Origin: Flammeovirgaceae bacterium BBD 1991-12 | GTDB taxonomy: Bacteria > Bacteroidota > Bacteroidia > Cytophagales > Cyclobacteriaceae | Reading direction: 5' to 3' | Length of the DNA stretch: 64,000 nucleotides | NCBI GenBank assembly: GCA_001657315.1 | Contig: LYSV01000039.1 | Span: 1 to 64,000, forward strand | Part shown: piece after piece, positions 36,724-45,860 of the stretch | How positions within the stretch are numbered: position 1 is the stretch's first letter | Layout of the letters: every line of letters begins with the position of its first letter | Notes under the pieces: model-generated | What the model was told of the DNA's origin: nothing | What the model saw: the letters and a program-made list of their open reading frames with translations, nothing else | Databases searched by the model: none | Position numbers and translations under genes: made by a program

Positions 36724-36731
36724 ACTTTGCC
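36724..36731 (+). promoter_or_regulatory. Candidate -7 element for the TPR-thrS-infC transcript
   Basis: TAACTTTG is an exact TAnnTTTG match and ends 27 nt before the ATG at 36759. It could drive the whole TPR-thrS-infC-rpmI-rplT run. No -33 TTG at 19-20 nt upstream is obvious. Confidence 0.42.
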
Positions 36732-36758
36732 ATTTGCAGGCGTAAAGATCAAGACAAT

Positions 36759-37865
36759 ATGGATCATTCAAAATGTATTTTTCTCTTTTTGTTGGCAGCT
36801 TTCATGACCGGATGCGTGCCCCGCTCGAATGATCCGATCCGTGAGGTAAGGAATGTAGAAGCAGACGCCGCCCTTGACTATTTGGATAATGCACTGAAGG
36901 GAGATCCGGACAACAGCAGATCATGGTTCAAAAAAGCAGTGATCCACAAGGAGGAGGGAGCTTCAGGAGAGGCGTTACAGGCCATTAACCGGGCTATTCA
37001 GATCGAGTATGCTGACCCGGAATTCTTTCTGTTAAAAGGTGAGATCCTCACAGACCTTGACCGGCCCGACCGGGCTATTGTGTTTTTGACCAGGGCGGAG
37101 GCCGCTGGCGAAAGGAATGGGAAGCTTTACACTTTCCTTGCAAGGAATTATCTGAAGCTGGGAAAGCCTGACGAGGCACGAAAGGCCGTTGACCGGCTCT
37201 TGAAAATTGATAAAAGCGACATTAGCCATATGCTGGCAGGCAAGGCATACGCTGAGCTGGGGGATTCGCTGCTGGCCGTGACAGAATTTGAAAAAGCGAT
37301 CCTGCTGAATCCAAAAAATGTGGAAGCCTACATAGGACTTGCTGATATTTATGAATCCGGTGCGCATTTCAGCAAGGCAGAGACCAACCTGGATATTGCT
37401 CTGGAGCTGGATAAGAGCAATACTGACCTTATGAGGAGAAAGGCGCAGCTATTGAGACAACGGGGATCCTATGACAGCGCCATATTCATGTACCGGAGGG
37501 TCGCTGACCAGGCTCCTGACGAAGTTTCATGGTACAATGTGGCGCAAGTGTATTATAGAGCTGGCAGGTATGATTCTGCAAGGAAGTTCGTCGATCGGTC
37601 CCTGCTTGCAAGACAAGATTACCCTGACGCTCTTTTACTAAAAGCAAGGACCCTGGACAGGTTAAGGAACTACAGTGAAGCTATGGAAGTATATACACAG
37701 ATCATTGAAGCGGATTCCACCGACAATTTAGCACGTACTGAACTCGACAAGTTAAGAAGAAAAGTATCATATTTGCAGCGCCTTGAGCAGCAGCGCAGGG
37801 CTGCGGATGCATTGCAAAACAACCTGCCGCCGTCGCTGGACAGAAAAGAGATAGAAAACCGATAA
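36759..37865 (+). CDS. Tetratricopeptide-repeat lipoprotein
   Basis: 368 aa. A lipoprotein signal (LLAAFMTGC, Cys19) is followed by at least eight TPR units of 34 residues, for example [42 protein letters not shown] and [22 protein letters not shown] solenoids are protein-binding scaffolds; membrane anchoring points to an envelope complex. Its stop is 5 nt before thrS, so it heads the transcript with four translation genes although it has no evident link to translation. Confidence 0.8.
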   Translation: MDHSKCIFLFLLAAFMTGCVPRSNDPIREVRNVEADAALDYLDNALKGDPDNSRSWFKKAVIHKEEGASGEALQAINRAIQIEYADPEFFLLKGEILTDLDRPDRAIVFLTRAEAAGERNGKLYTFLARNYLKLGKPDEARKAVDRLLKIDKSDISHMLAGKAYAELGDSLLAVTEFEKAILLNPKNVEAYIGLADIYESGAHFSKAETNLDIALELDKSNTDLMRRKAQLLRQRGSYDSAIFMYRRVADQAPDEVSWYNVAQVYYRAGRYDSARKFVDRSLLARQDYPDALLLKARTLDRLRNYSEAMEVYTQIIEADSTDNLARTELDKLRRKVSYLQRLEQQRRAADALQNNLPPSLDRKEIENR

Positions 37866-37870
37866 ACCAA

Positions 37871-39796
37871 ATGATCAAGATCACATTGCCGGATGGTTCA
37901 GTCAGGGAATATAAGCCCGGAGTGACCAGTCATGAGATTGCTATGAGCATCAGCGAAGGTCTGGCGAGAAATGTATTGTCTGCCAAAGTGAATGGGGAGG
38001 TGTGGGATTCCAGCCGTCCTATTCATGAAGATGCTTCTGTCCAACTGCTTACCTGGACCGATGTGGAAGGGAAATCTACTTTTTGGCATTCATCGGCACA
38101 CCTTTTGGCAGAAGCGCTGGAGGCAATGTATCCCGGGGTTAAATTTGGCATTGGCCCACCCATAGAAAACGGATTTTACTATGATGTAGACCTGGGGGAT
38201 CAGGAATTTGGAGAAGATGACCTGAATAAAGTAGAGCAAAAGATGCTGGAGCTGGCCCGGCAGAAAAATGAATACGTACGTAGTGAAGTGAGCAAGGCCG
38301 ATGCTATGGCCTATTTCGGGGAGAAGGGTGACGAGTACAAAACAGAGCTGATCGAGGACCTGGCTGATGGTGAGATCACTTTTTATAAGCAGGGTAATTT
38401 TACTGACCTGTGCAGGGGGCCGCATATTCCTCATACGGGGTTGGTGAAAGCTATTAAACTTATGAACGTAGCCGGAGCCTACTGGCGTGGGGATGAAAAA
38501 AGGAAGCAGCTCACCCGTATCTATGGCATCTCTTTTCCCAAGCAAAAAGAACTGACCGAATATCTTGAACGACTGGAAGAAGCCAAAAAAAGGGATCACA
38601 GAAAGCTGGGAAAAGAGCTGGAGCTGTTCACTTTTTCGGAAAAGGTAGGTATGGGGCTGCCCCTGTGGTTGCCTAAGGGTACGATATTACGTGAGCGGCT
38701 CGAAAACTTCATGCGGATGGCGCAAATAAAGGCGGGCTACGATCCTGTAGTTACCCCGCACATAGGGGGCAAGGAGCTCTATGTGACTTCAGGGCACTAT
38801 GAAAAGTATGGAGAAGATTCCTTCCAGCCCATAAAGACGCCTCATGAGGGTGAGGAGTTTTTGCTGAAGCCTATGAACTGCCCTCATCACTGTGAGATCT
38901 ACAAGTCAAGTCCCAGATCTTATAAGGACCTTCCCATACGCTACGCAGAATTCGGAACGGTATATCGCTATGAACAAAGCGGTGAGCTTCACGGCCTCAC
39001 CCGGGTGAGAGGTTTTACTCAGGATGATGCTCATATATTCTGCCGTCCTGACCAGGTGAAGGAAGAATTTATAAAAGTAATTGACCTGGTATTGTATGTT
39101 TTCAAAGCGTTGGGGTTTGAGGATTATACAGCCCAGGTGTCTCTCCGTGACCCTGAGAATAAGTCTAAGTACATAGGGGATGATGCGCTTTGGGAAAAGG
39201 CGGAGCGCGAGATACAGGAGGTGGCGGATGAATGCGACCTGAAAACAGTAACCGAACTGGGAGAGGCGGCCTTTTACGGACCCAAGCTGGACTTTATGGT
39301 GAAGGATGCACTTGGCAGGAGCTGGCAGTTAGGCACCATTCAGGTAGATTACAACCTTCCTGAACGCTTTCAGCTGGAGTATACCGGTTCTGACAATCAG
39401 AAACACCGGCCTGTGATGATCCATCGGGCGCCATTTGGTTCTATGGAAAGGTTCGTGGCCATTCTGATAGAGCACTGCGGAGGTAATTTTCCGCTTTGGC
39501 TGGCTCCGGACCAGATCGCTGTTCTCCCCATATCGGAAAAGTACCATGACTATGCCCGTGAGGTATTAACCTCCCTGAATGAACAGGATATAAGAGGTTT
39601 CATTGACGACAGGGACGAGAAGATCGGCCGTAAGATCAGAGATGCTGAGGTTCAGAAAGTGCCTTACATGCTCATAGTGGGAGAGAAGGAGCAGGAAGAA
39701 TCCCGGGTGTCCGTACGTCGTCACGGAGCAGGCGACCAGGGAAGCCTTCAGCTCTCAGAGTTTGTGAACAGCTTTAGAAGTGAAATTAAACTATAA
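37871..39796 (+). CDS. thrS: Threonyl-tRNA synthetase
   Basis: 641 aa, full length. TGS domain at residues 1-60, the editing domain with [11 protein letters not shown] and its second His-containing segment, class II catalytic core with motif 2 [30 protein letters not shown] and a zinc-binding Cys in [14 protein letters not shown], then the anticodon-binding domain ([18 protein letters not shown]). It charges tRNA-Thr with threonine and edits Ser-tRNA. It precedes infC, as in many bacteria. Confidence 0.96.
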   Translation: MIKITLPDGSVREYKPGVTSHEIAMSISEGLARNVLSAKVNGEVWDSSRPIHEDASVQLLTWTDVEGKSTFWHSSAHLLAEALEAMYPGVKFGIGPPIENGFYYDVDLGDQEFGEDDLNKVEQKMLELARQKNEYVRSEVSKADAMAYFGEKGDEYKTELIEDLADGEITFYKQGNFTDLCRGPHIPHTGLVKAIKLMNVAGAYWRGDEKRKQLTRIYGISFPKQKELTEYLERLEEAKKRDHRKLGKELELFTFSEKVGMGLPLWLPKGTILRERLENFMRMAQIKAGYDPVVTPHIGGKELYVTSGHYEKYGEDSFQPIKTPHEGEEFLLKPMNCPHHCEIYKSSPRSYKDLPIRYAEFGTVYRYEQSGELHGLTRVRGFTQDDAHIFCRPDQVKEEFIKVIDLVLYVFKALGFEDYTAQVSLRDPENKSKYIGDDALWEKAEREIQEVADECDLKTVTELGEAAFYGPKLDFMVKDALGRSWQLGTIQVDYNLPERFQLEYTGSDNQKHRPVMIHRAPFGSMERFVAILIEHCGGNFPLWLAPDQIAVLPISEKYHDYAREVLTSLNEQDIRGFIDDRDEKIGRKIRDAEVQKVPYMLIVGEKEQEESRVSVRRHGAGDQGSLQLSEFVNSFRSEIKL

Positions 39797-39864
39797 AGCT
39801 TTCTGTTAACGGACATATAACTTTTCTGTTTTGAAAAATCAAAAATATATGCTGATATTTGCAA

Positions 39865-39896
39865 CCCTGCTATGAAAAGTGGCAGGGCTGTTTTTT
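39865..39896 (+). terminator. Rho-independent terminator or attenuator between thrS and infC
   Basis: CCCTGC (39865-39870) pairs with GCAGGG (39882-39887) around an 11-nt loop, followed by CTG and six T (39891-39896). The stem lies 68 nt after the thrS stop and 31 nt before the infC AUU start. If it terminates, the IF3-L35-L20 genes are separated from thrS or attenuated; a partial terminator that sets the ratio is plausible. The stem is short, so efficiency is uncertain. Confidence 0.5.
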
Positions 39897-39918
39897 CAAA
39901 CTTAACCAGGAGGTAACT

Positions 39919-40476
39919 ATTAGCAAACAAAGATTTCAGAGGCGATTTCGCGGTAGAGTGGAGGAACCTTACAAAGTCAATGAGAAGATCACCGCTGATC
40001 ATGTCAGGGTGGTTGGAGACAATGTGAAAGTGGATGTATATTCAAAGGAGCAGGCCTTGAAAATGGCAAGAGAACAGAATCTGGATCTTGTTGAGATCTC
40101 TCCCAAGGCGGACCCACCTGTTTGCAAGATCATTGACTACTCCAAATTTAAGTACGATCAAAAGAAAAAACAGAAAGAGATTAAAGCGAAGGCCCAAAAG
40201 ACGGTGATCAAGGAGATCCGGTTTGGGCCCAATACGGAAGAGCATGATTTTAACTTTAAGCTAAAACATGCTGTTAATTTCCTGCAGGATGGCTCCAAGG
40301 TGAAGGCCTATGTGCATTTTGTGGGAAGGACCATAGTTTTTAAGGAAAGGGGCGAGATTCTGTTACTTAAGTTCGCTCAGGCCCTTGAAGACTACGGTAA
40401 GGTAGAACAATTGCCAAAACTGGAAGGTAAGCGAATGATCATGTTCATCGCTCCCAAGGCACTTAAAAAGAAATAG
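39919..40476 (+). CDS. infC: Translation initiation factor IF-3, AUU start codon
   Basis: 185 aa, starting at ATT (39919) directly after a strong AGGAGG (39908-39913, 5-nt spacer). An in-frame ATG exists 20 codons earlier (39859), but the residues it would add ([13 protein letters not shown]) are encoded by the terminator-like hairpin and are not part of IF3. The N-domain has [17 protein letters not shown]; the C-domain starts near [32 protein letters not shown]3 binds 30S, splits ribosomes and rejects non-canonical start codons, so an AUU start lets it repress its own synthesis. rpmI and rplT follow. Confidence 0.93.
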   Translation: MSKQRFQRRFRGRVEEPYKVNEKITADHVRVVGDNVKVDVYSKEQALKMAREQNLDLVEISPKADPPVCKIIDYSKFKYDQKKKQKEIKAKAQKTVIKEIRFGPNTEEHDFNFKLKHAVNFLQDGSKVKAYVHFVGRTIVFKERGEILLLKFAQALEDYGKVEQLPKLEGKRMIMFIAPKALKKK

Positions 40477-40504
40477 AAATACAGATCGGTCAAATAATAG
40501 AAAA

Positions 40505-40699
40505 ATGCCAAAAGTAAAAACCAAGTCAGGAGCCAAGAAGAGGTTTAAGCTGACAGGTACAGGTAAGATCAAAAGAAAGCACGCTTTCAAAAGCCATATC
40601 CTGACCAAGAAAGAGACCAAGCAGAAAAGGGCTCTGACACATGCTACATTGGTTCACAAGTCAGATAAACCCAATGTAAAAGCAATGCTCAATATTTAG
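40505..40699 (+). CDS. rpmI: 50S ribosomal protein L35
   Basis: 64 aa, very basic: [20 protein letters not shown] ... [20 protein letters not shown], matching L35 along its whole length. It lies 28 nt after infC and is co-transcribed with it. L35 is a component of the large ribosomal subunit. Confidence 0.96.
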   Translation: MPKVKTKSGAKKRFKLTGTGKIKRKHAFKSHILTKKETKQKRALTHATLVHKSDKPNVKAMLNI

Positions 40700-40838
40700 T
40701 TATTGCGTTATTAAGTTACTGGTTATTGATATATTAAAATATATAACCGGGTAACTACAAGGTTTAATGTATCACCAGGTTAGCAGGCCCGTAAAGCAAT
40801 TGAGATCCAATTCGCCTCTAACCAAAAACTAAAAAGAA
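40699..40838. repeat. L35-L20 spacer with TTATT-GAGTTATT-like repeat
   Basis: The 139-nt spacer starts with TTAGTTATTGCGTTATTAAG and continues with TATATTAAAATATATAACC, which can fold on itself. The motif resembles the dispersed TTATTGAGTTATT element at 15474-15575, 16070-16150 and 20230-20265. The rpmI-rplT gap is usually short, so an insertion of the element here is likely. Confidence 0.4.
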
Positions 40839-41183
40839 ATGCCAAGATCAGTAAATCATGTTGCGTCAAAGGCGCGGCGAAAAAAGATCCTCAAGGTTGC
40901 CAAGGGGTACTGGGGGAGACGTAAAAATGTATGGACGGTAGCAAAAAATGCTGTTGAAAAAGGCTGGACCTACGCCTACCGTGACAGAAAAGCAAAGAAG
41001 AGGGACTTCAGAAAGCTGTGGATACAGCGGATCAATGCAGGTGCAAGGATGCACGGTATGTCTTATTCAAAATTCATGGGTAACCTCAAGAAGTCTAATA
41101 TAGACCTGAACCGAAAGGTACTGGCCGATCTGGCCATGAATCATCCGGAAGCTTTTGAGGCTGTAGTGAAAAAGATAAAATAG
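40839..41183 (+). CDS. rplT: 50S ribosomal protein L20
   Basis: 114 aa, full length: [28 protein letters not shown] ... [34 protein letters not shown]20 is an early 23S rRNA-binding assembly protein and, in other bacteria, a repressor of its own operon. It ends the cluster; a strong terminator follows 21 nt later. Confidence 0.97.
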   Translation: MPRSVNHVASKARRKKILKVAKGYWGRRKNVWTVAKNAVEKGWTYAYRDRKAKKRDFRKLWIQRINAGARMHGMSYSKFMGNLKKSNIDLNRKVLADLAMNHPEAFEAVVKKIK

Positions 41184-41204
41184 TTTTAATCAACGATCTG
41201 TATT

Positions 41205-41233
41205 AACCCGGTCAGATATGACCGGGTTTTTTT
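41205..41233 (+). terminator. Rho-independent terminator of the infC-rpmI-rplT operon
   Basis: Perfect 9-bp stem AACCCGGTC (41205-41213) / GACCGGGTT (41220-41228), 6-nt loop AGATAT, followed by a run of T. It starts 21 nt after the L20 stop codon. Confidence 0.9.
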
Positions 41234-41379
41234 GTTTATTATCCAAGTGTTTGCAGGGCGATAGTTCCCGTTCTATGGCACTAAACGCGAACAAAACCAA
41301 CAAATCCCATGAGCATCGAACTTTTAAACCTGAACTCGGGATAAGAGTGCTCAAATAAAACCAAAACAATATATTTTAT

Positions 41380-41531
41380 CCGTCATTGCGATGACGATTC
41401 CGATTATTATCGGAAGAGGAAGAAGCAATCCCCCAGTCGGGGAACGCTAATAGGATACATAGCGCGTACTACGGTAGGGGATTACTTCACGGCTAACCCT
41501 ACAATCCTGCCCCAGCGTTCGTAATGACGAT
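41380..41531. repeat. Imperfect palindromic element with CGTCATTGCG ends
   Basis: The outer ends CGTCATTGCG (about 41381) and CGTAATGACGA (about 41520) are imperfect inverted repeats, and inner segments GAAGCAATCCCC and GGGGATTACTTC also pair. The whole about 150-bp unit has no reading frame. Elements with CGTCATTGCGA ... GAAGCAATC termini are familiar as dispersed intergenic repeats in Bacteroidota genomes. It lies between convergent rplT and the BNR-repeat gene. Confidence 0.6.
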
Positions 41532-41598
41532 AGATAAAGGTCTTGCTATTCCTTCCTATCCCAAACTCAGGTTTTAACTTTGAACATTTAACATTCAG

Positions 41599-44500
41599 CT
41601 ACTCCTCAACCCACGGCGCTCCCGTATCCATAAGATCTTTGGCCAGTTGATCCATCTCACTTTTCGCACGTTGTAATTTGTTTTCAATCGCATTCAGCTG
41701 ATCTCTCACGATCTGCATGGTCTTTTCATGCGTAGCAGTGGGGCCGTAGGTAGAATTACTCAACCCGCGGTAAAGGGCAAAAACCCGCTCTCCCGGAGTA
41801 GGCCTTGTTTTTTCACCTGCCTGGAGTTTGGCGGCATTGCCATGCAATTCAATATCTATGGCGTGAAGTGTGGTACGAAGCTTATGCCACCGGGTGTCCA
41901 GCTCACCCGGAGCGGCTTTGGCCTGTGCCAGTGCTCTTTGCATGGCTTCCGCTCGCTTTTTGGCTTTGCCCCACCGGGTCTCTACAGTAGATATTTTGCC
42001 GGTCACCTCTTCAAATGAACGGTAAAAGCTCATCACCTTGTCATGTGGTGCGCCCTTCAGTGCCCCTTCACGTAGAGGTACTACCTCAAAGGTCACCGGT
42101 CCGGCCAGTTCCGTGATCGTACCGTCCACCTGTTTGGCTATGGCCACGGAATACTTCCCGGGCATTGCCAGCAGGCCTTTGGGTTCCTGTCCTTCGGGAT
42201 AAGAAGGCTTGTCCAGCGATATAGCGTCAGGCGCAGGATAACGCAGGTCCCATGCTACCCGGTGAAATCCTTTTTTTGCCGGACCTTCCATACGGCGTAT
42301 GACATTTCCGTTGGCGTCTGTCACGGTTAGCCAGATCTTGGGTGTCACTTCCCTGAGCTCGGCATCCAGCTCACTCCATCCGGGGAATGGCACGTCTCTG
42401 TTTTGCTGGTTCAGCGCTTTTTCCCTTTCCTTCCTTGACGCTGCCTTTGATTTCAGATCGTCTTTAAGGTAATAAGTAAATACAGCGCCAAAATCCGGAT
42501 TGGGGGCAACATAATGCGAAGCACCCTGCGAACCCTTCTCATCATCGAAGCTCAGCTTTGGTCGCGGAACGTACCACCATGCCTTTCTTGTGGAAAACAG
42601 GGCAGCCTCCTGTTGCAGTTGCTGTTCGGTCACTTCCCGTAGTACCGAGTAGTCGTCCAGTACAAAAAATCCACGGCCGAAGGATGCACCTACCAGATCA
42701 TTTTCCCGCCGTTGTATGGCCAGGTCACGGAAGGAAATGGTCGGCGCTCCTCCCTTGAGTTTCACCCAACGGGTGCCACCGTCAATGGTAAAGTATATGC
42801 CAAACTCAGTGGCTGCAAAAAGCAAATTGGCCTTTTCATGGTCCTGAACGACCCGCCACACCAGTGTACGGTCCGGTAGGTTACCCCGGATGGACCTCCA
42901 TGTCCGGCCTTTGTCAGTGCTTTTCAGCAGGTAAGGGGCAAAGTCACCGTATTTGTGATTGTCTACGGCTACATAGACCGTATTGGCATCAAAGAGATCG
43001 GCCTTGATATCATTCACAAAGGCCGTAGCAGGAACACCCGGCAGGCTCCCCACTTCAATTCTTCGCCAGTTACTGCCTCCGTCTTCCGTCACCTGGATGA
43101 GGCCGTCATCCGTGCCTGCGTAGATCAGCCCTTCCTGTTGGGGAGATTCCGCCAGTGAGGTGATCGTGTTGTAATTGGACATAGCCAGAAAGTCCCAGGC
43201 ATTGTCCCAGCTTTGTTTTCTGCCCATGATCGGCAGCTCGATACGGTTTTGGTTACGGGTTAGATCACCCGAGATGGCGGTCCACTGGTCGCCACGGTTA
43301 TCCGACTGCCATACCCGTTGGGAAGCAAAAAAGATACGGGTGGGAGCGTGGGGACTCACCAGAATAGGAGCGTCCCAGTTGAAACGCTCATGTCCTTCTT
43401 CTGCTCCGGGTTGTGGCTGTATATCTATGACCTCTCCGGTGATCAGGTCCACCCGTGAGAGGTTGCCTTCCTGCCGTTCTGCATACATGATGTTGGGGTT
43501 GCCCGGCTCGGTAGCAGGCTGGTGACCGTCCCAGTTGAGTACGATCTTCCAGTCGGAGTTTTGGATACCGTGCAGGTTGTCCGTTCGGGAGGGCCCCCCT
43601 TGTGTGCTGTTATCCTGTGTGCCTCCGTAGATATTGTAGAACGGTTCCGCATCGTCCACGGCTACCTTGTAATACTGCGTGATAGGCAAATTGGGCATAT
43701 ACCGCCAGTGCGCCCCCAGATCGAAGCTTTCGTAAATACCGCCATCCGTACCCACCAGCAGATAGTCGGGATCACTGGGTTTGAAAGCGATGGCATGATT
43801 GTCCCCGTGCTTGTGATCGCGGTTCAGTCTTTTGAAGGTTTTTCCCCCATCTTCCGAATACTGCATCCATGCGTCTACCAGATAAAGGCGTTCAAACTGA
43901 TGGGGTGAAGCGTATAACTCCTGGTAGTAGTGCGGTCCGGTGGCTCCCGCTACCGCATCGGAGCGTTTTTTCCAGGTGGTACCTCTGTCTGCAGATCGGT
44001 AGACACCTCCGGTCCGCCGGTCCAGCTCAATAGCTGCATAGACAATGTCAGGCTGCTGGGGAGAGATGGCAAGGCCGATCTTTCCCATATTGGATTTGGG
44101 GAGTCCGTTGGTAAGTTCTGTCCACGTCTCTCCGCCGTCTGTGCTTCTGTGTATCCCTGAGCCCGGTCCGCCACCCATGTAGGCGGCTACCGTGCGGTGC
44201 CTATCCCAGGTGGCGGCATACATCCAGTCCGGATTACGCGGGTCCACGGCAATATCCGTAACGCCCGTCCATTCATTGTTGCCCAGCGTTTTTTTCCACG
44301 TCTTTCCACCGTCAGTGGATTTATACAGTCCACGTTCTCCGCCTTTGTTCCACAGCGGGCCCTGTACAGCCACCCATATCACGGATGAATTCTCCGGATG
44401 CACGATCACTTCGGAGATCCTTTCCGAGGCTTTCAATCCCATATTCTTCCAGGTAAGGCCGCCGTCCTCACTTTTGTACAGGCCATCTCCATATCCGGCA

Positions 44501-44886
44501 TGCCTGCCACCAATGTTTTCACCGGTACCTACCCATACGATGTGAGGGTTGCCGGGGTCGATGGTCACACAGCCTATGGAGTAGGAGGTCTGCTGGTCAA
44601 AAACCGGCTTCCAGGTGGTCCCTGCATTGATCGTTTTCCATACCCCGCCGGATCCGACTGCGGCGAACCATGTGTTTTCATCTTCAGGATGAATGGCCAG
44701 GTCAGCTATTCTGCCCGACATAAAAGCAGGACCGATATTACGCAGTTTCAGGCCCGCAAAGACGGAGTCTGCCATCAGTGATGATGGTGCAGGTGTGGTA
44801 TTTCTTCCCCGGCGCTGGCTTTGCGTATGAAAACAAATCAGCAATGCTGAGATGATGAGGATGGTGTTTCGATAACAATTTTTCAT
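41599..44886 (-). CDS. Secreted BNR/sortilin-like repeat protein (glycosyl-hydrolase-like beta-propeller)
   Basis: 1095 aa. It has a signal peptide (MKNCYRNTILIISALLICFHTQS-Q). About residues 30-780 are BNR/Asp-box repeats of the VPS10/sortilin propeller type, with many S-x-D-x-G-x-T-W copies (SEDGGLTWKNM, STDGGKTWKKT, STDGGETWTEL, SADRGTTWKKR, SFDLGAHWRY). The C-terminal 300 residues contain a beta-sandwich (PKIWLTVTDANGNVIRRMEGPAKKG) and a long coiled-coil helix to the end. Annotations of relatives as glycosyl hydrolase are by fold only; catalytic residues are not evident. Probably periplasmic or surface, function unknown. Confidence 0.8.
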   Translation of the reverse strand: MKNCYRNTILIISALLICFHTQSQRRGRNTTPAPSSLMADSVFAGLKLRNIGPAFMSGRIADLAIHPEDENTWFAAVGSGGVWKTINAGTTWKPVFDQQTSYSIGCVTIDPGNPHIVWVGTGENIGGRHAGYGDGLYKSEDGGLTWKNMGLKASERISEVIVHPENSSVIWVAVQGPLWNKGGERGLYKSTDGGKTWKKTLGNNEWTGVTDIAVDPRNPDWMYAATWDRHRTVAAYMGGGPGSGIHRSTDGGETWTELTNGLPKSNMGKIGLAISPQQPDIVYAAIELDRRTGGVYRSADRGTTWKKRSDAVAGATGPHYYQELYASPHQFERLYLVDAWMQYSEDGGKTFKRLNRDHKHGDNHAIAFKPSDPDYLLVGTDGGIYESFDLGAHWRYMPNLPITQYYKVAVDDAEPFYNIYGGTQDNSTQGGPSRTDNLHGIQNSDWKIVLNWDGHQPATEPGNPNIMYAERQEGNLSRVDLITGEVIDIQPQPGAEEGHERFNWDAPILVSPHAPTRIFFASQRVWQSDNRGDQWTAISGDLTRNQNRIELPIMGRKQSWDNAWDFLAMSNYNTITSLAESPQQEGLIYAGTDDGLIQVTEDGGSNWRRIEVGSLPGVPATAFVNDIKADLFDANTVYVAVDNHKYGDFAPYLLKSTDKGRTWRSIRGNLPDRTLVWRVVQDHEKANLLFAATEFGIYFTIDGGTRWVKLKGGAPTISFRDLAIQRRENDLVGASFGRGFFVLDDYSVLREVTEQQLQQEAALFSTRKAWWYVPRPKLSFDDEKGSQGASHYVAPNPDFGAVFTYYLKDDLKSKAASRKEREKALNQQNRDVPFPGWSELDAELREVTPKIWLTVTDANGNVIRRMEGPAKKGFHRVAWDLRYPAPDAISLDKPSYPEGQEPKGLLAMPGKYSVAIAKQVDGTITELAGPVTFEVVPLREGALKGAPHDKVMSFYRSFEEVTGKISTVETRWGKAKKRAEAMQRALAQAKAAPGELDTRWHKLRTTLHAIDIELHGNAAKLQAGEKTRPTPGERVFALYRGLSNSTYGPTATHEKTMQIVRDQLNAIENKLQRAKSEMDQLAKDLMDTGAPWVEE

Positions 44887-44914
44887 AAGTTGGTCAGGTC
44901 TGATTTGATCTCAC

Positions 44915-44922
44915 CGAAGTTA
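44915..44922 (-). promoter_or_regulatory. Candidate -7 element of the BNR-repeat gene
   Basis: Minus-strand TAACTTCG, one base off TAnnTTTG, lies 29 nt before the ATG at 44886. Confidence 0.28.
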
Positions 44923-45016
44923 GGGGGAAGCCCTTTGAATTAAAAGCAGGTAAAAGGATTTGTGAAGAGCGGTAAAAGGGATCTTTTATTGTTCTGAAGT
45001 AATTCCGGGTGATTTG

Positions 45017-45122
45017 TTTTTTTCACGCCTCCGATATTCATCGGAGCCGCAAAGGTGCAGTCGCAAAGGTCGCCAATTTACTTTGCGGCCTTAGCGCTTC
45101 TTATACCGCTTTGCGTGAAAAA
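45017..45122. repeat. About 105-bp element bounded by TTTTTCACGC inverted repeats
   Basis: The left end GTTTTTTTCACGC (about 45017) and right end GCGTGAAAAAC (45112-45122) are inverted. The interior has recurring GCAAAGG/CTTTGCGG words. The layout is that of a non-coding repeat, located in the upstream gap between the divergent BNR gene and the sigma factor gene. The remaining sequence of that 436-nt gap shows nothing else. Confidence 0.5.
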
Positions 45123-45322
45123 CAAAACCATTTGATAAGTTGTGACAGTTGATTTTCAGTGGCCAGCGGGATGTTAAAGGCTGGATAAACAAACTGTAAT
45201 TTCCCGCTACCAGCAAGTGTAAGTCGAAGAAATGTAACCAAATTCGTTTTTGTGGTACATATAATAAAAAACTCAAAGTAAAAGGGTTGAAAAATAATAC
45301 TACTGACAGGCAGGTCAGGTTC

Positions 45323-45853
45323 ATGAAGTTGTTTGAGCCGGAGCATGAAAGACTGGAAAAATACTGTCTGGCGCTGACCGGGGACCGGGAAGAGGCCAGG
45401 GACCTTTTGGGCGAGGCAGTTTTGCAGTCATTTCAGCGCATGGATAGCCTTCGTGATGAACGAAAGTTCCCTCACTACCTGTTCAGGGTTGCCAAAAGGC
45501 TTCATTTAAAAAAGGTACGGCGGTGGTGGAGTTTTCATAGTGCTGAGGGGCCTTCAATGATGATTGCCGATCTTACTCCTGATGCAGCAAGCCAGCTTGA
45601 TTTCAGGATCCTGCATGAGGCGCTGCTGAAGCTGCCTGTGAAACTGAGGCAGGCTGTGGTACTCTATGAGATATCGGGTTTCTCTCTGAAAGAGGTTGCC
45701 GAAATGGAGAACTGCACACTTTCGGCCGTCAAGGCCAGAGTTATGAGGGGAAGAAACAAACTAAGTCGTTTACTCAAGGATCCTCCCCATAGTGATGAGG
45801 TGAGTCAAAAGGACCATAGTACTTATGGCTCCGATATACAGAAATTAATATAA
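45323..45853 (+). CDS. ECF-type RNA polymerase sigma factor
   Basis: 176 aa from the ATG at 45323; a TTG at 45287 is an upstream alternative but lacks support. Region 2 spans ERLEKYCLALTGDREEARDLLGEAVLQSF ... FPHYLFRVAKR, region 4 LPVKLRQAVVLYEISGFSLKEVAEMENCTLSAVKARVMRGRNKL. The tail after residue 160 is short and polar. It is followed 7 nt later by a membrane protein that may be its anti-sigma partner. Confidence 0.88.
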   Translation: MKLFEPEHERLEKYCLALTGDREEARDLLGEAVLQSFQRMDSLRDERKFPHYLFRVAKRLHLKKVRRWWSFHSAEGPSMMIADLTPDAASQLDFRILHEALLKLPVKLRQAVVLYEISGFSLKEVAEMENCTLSAVKARVMRGRNKLSRLLKDPPHSDEVSQKDHSTYGSDIQKLI

Positions 45854-45860
45854 TACCTGC

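Noticed and set aside
39859-39918. infC start at the ATG 20 codons upstream
   Set aside because: The extra residues are encoded by the hairpin and T tract, do not resemble IF3, and the perfect AGGAGG sits in front of ATT at 39919.
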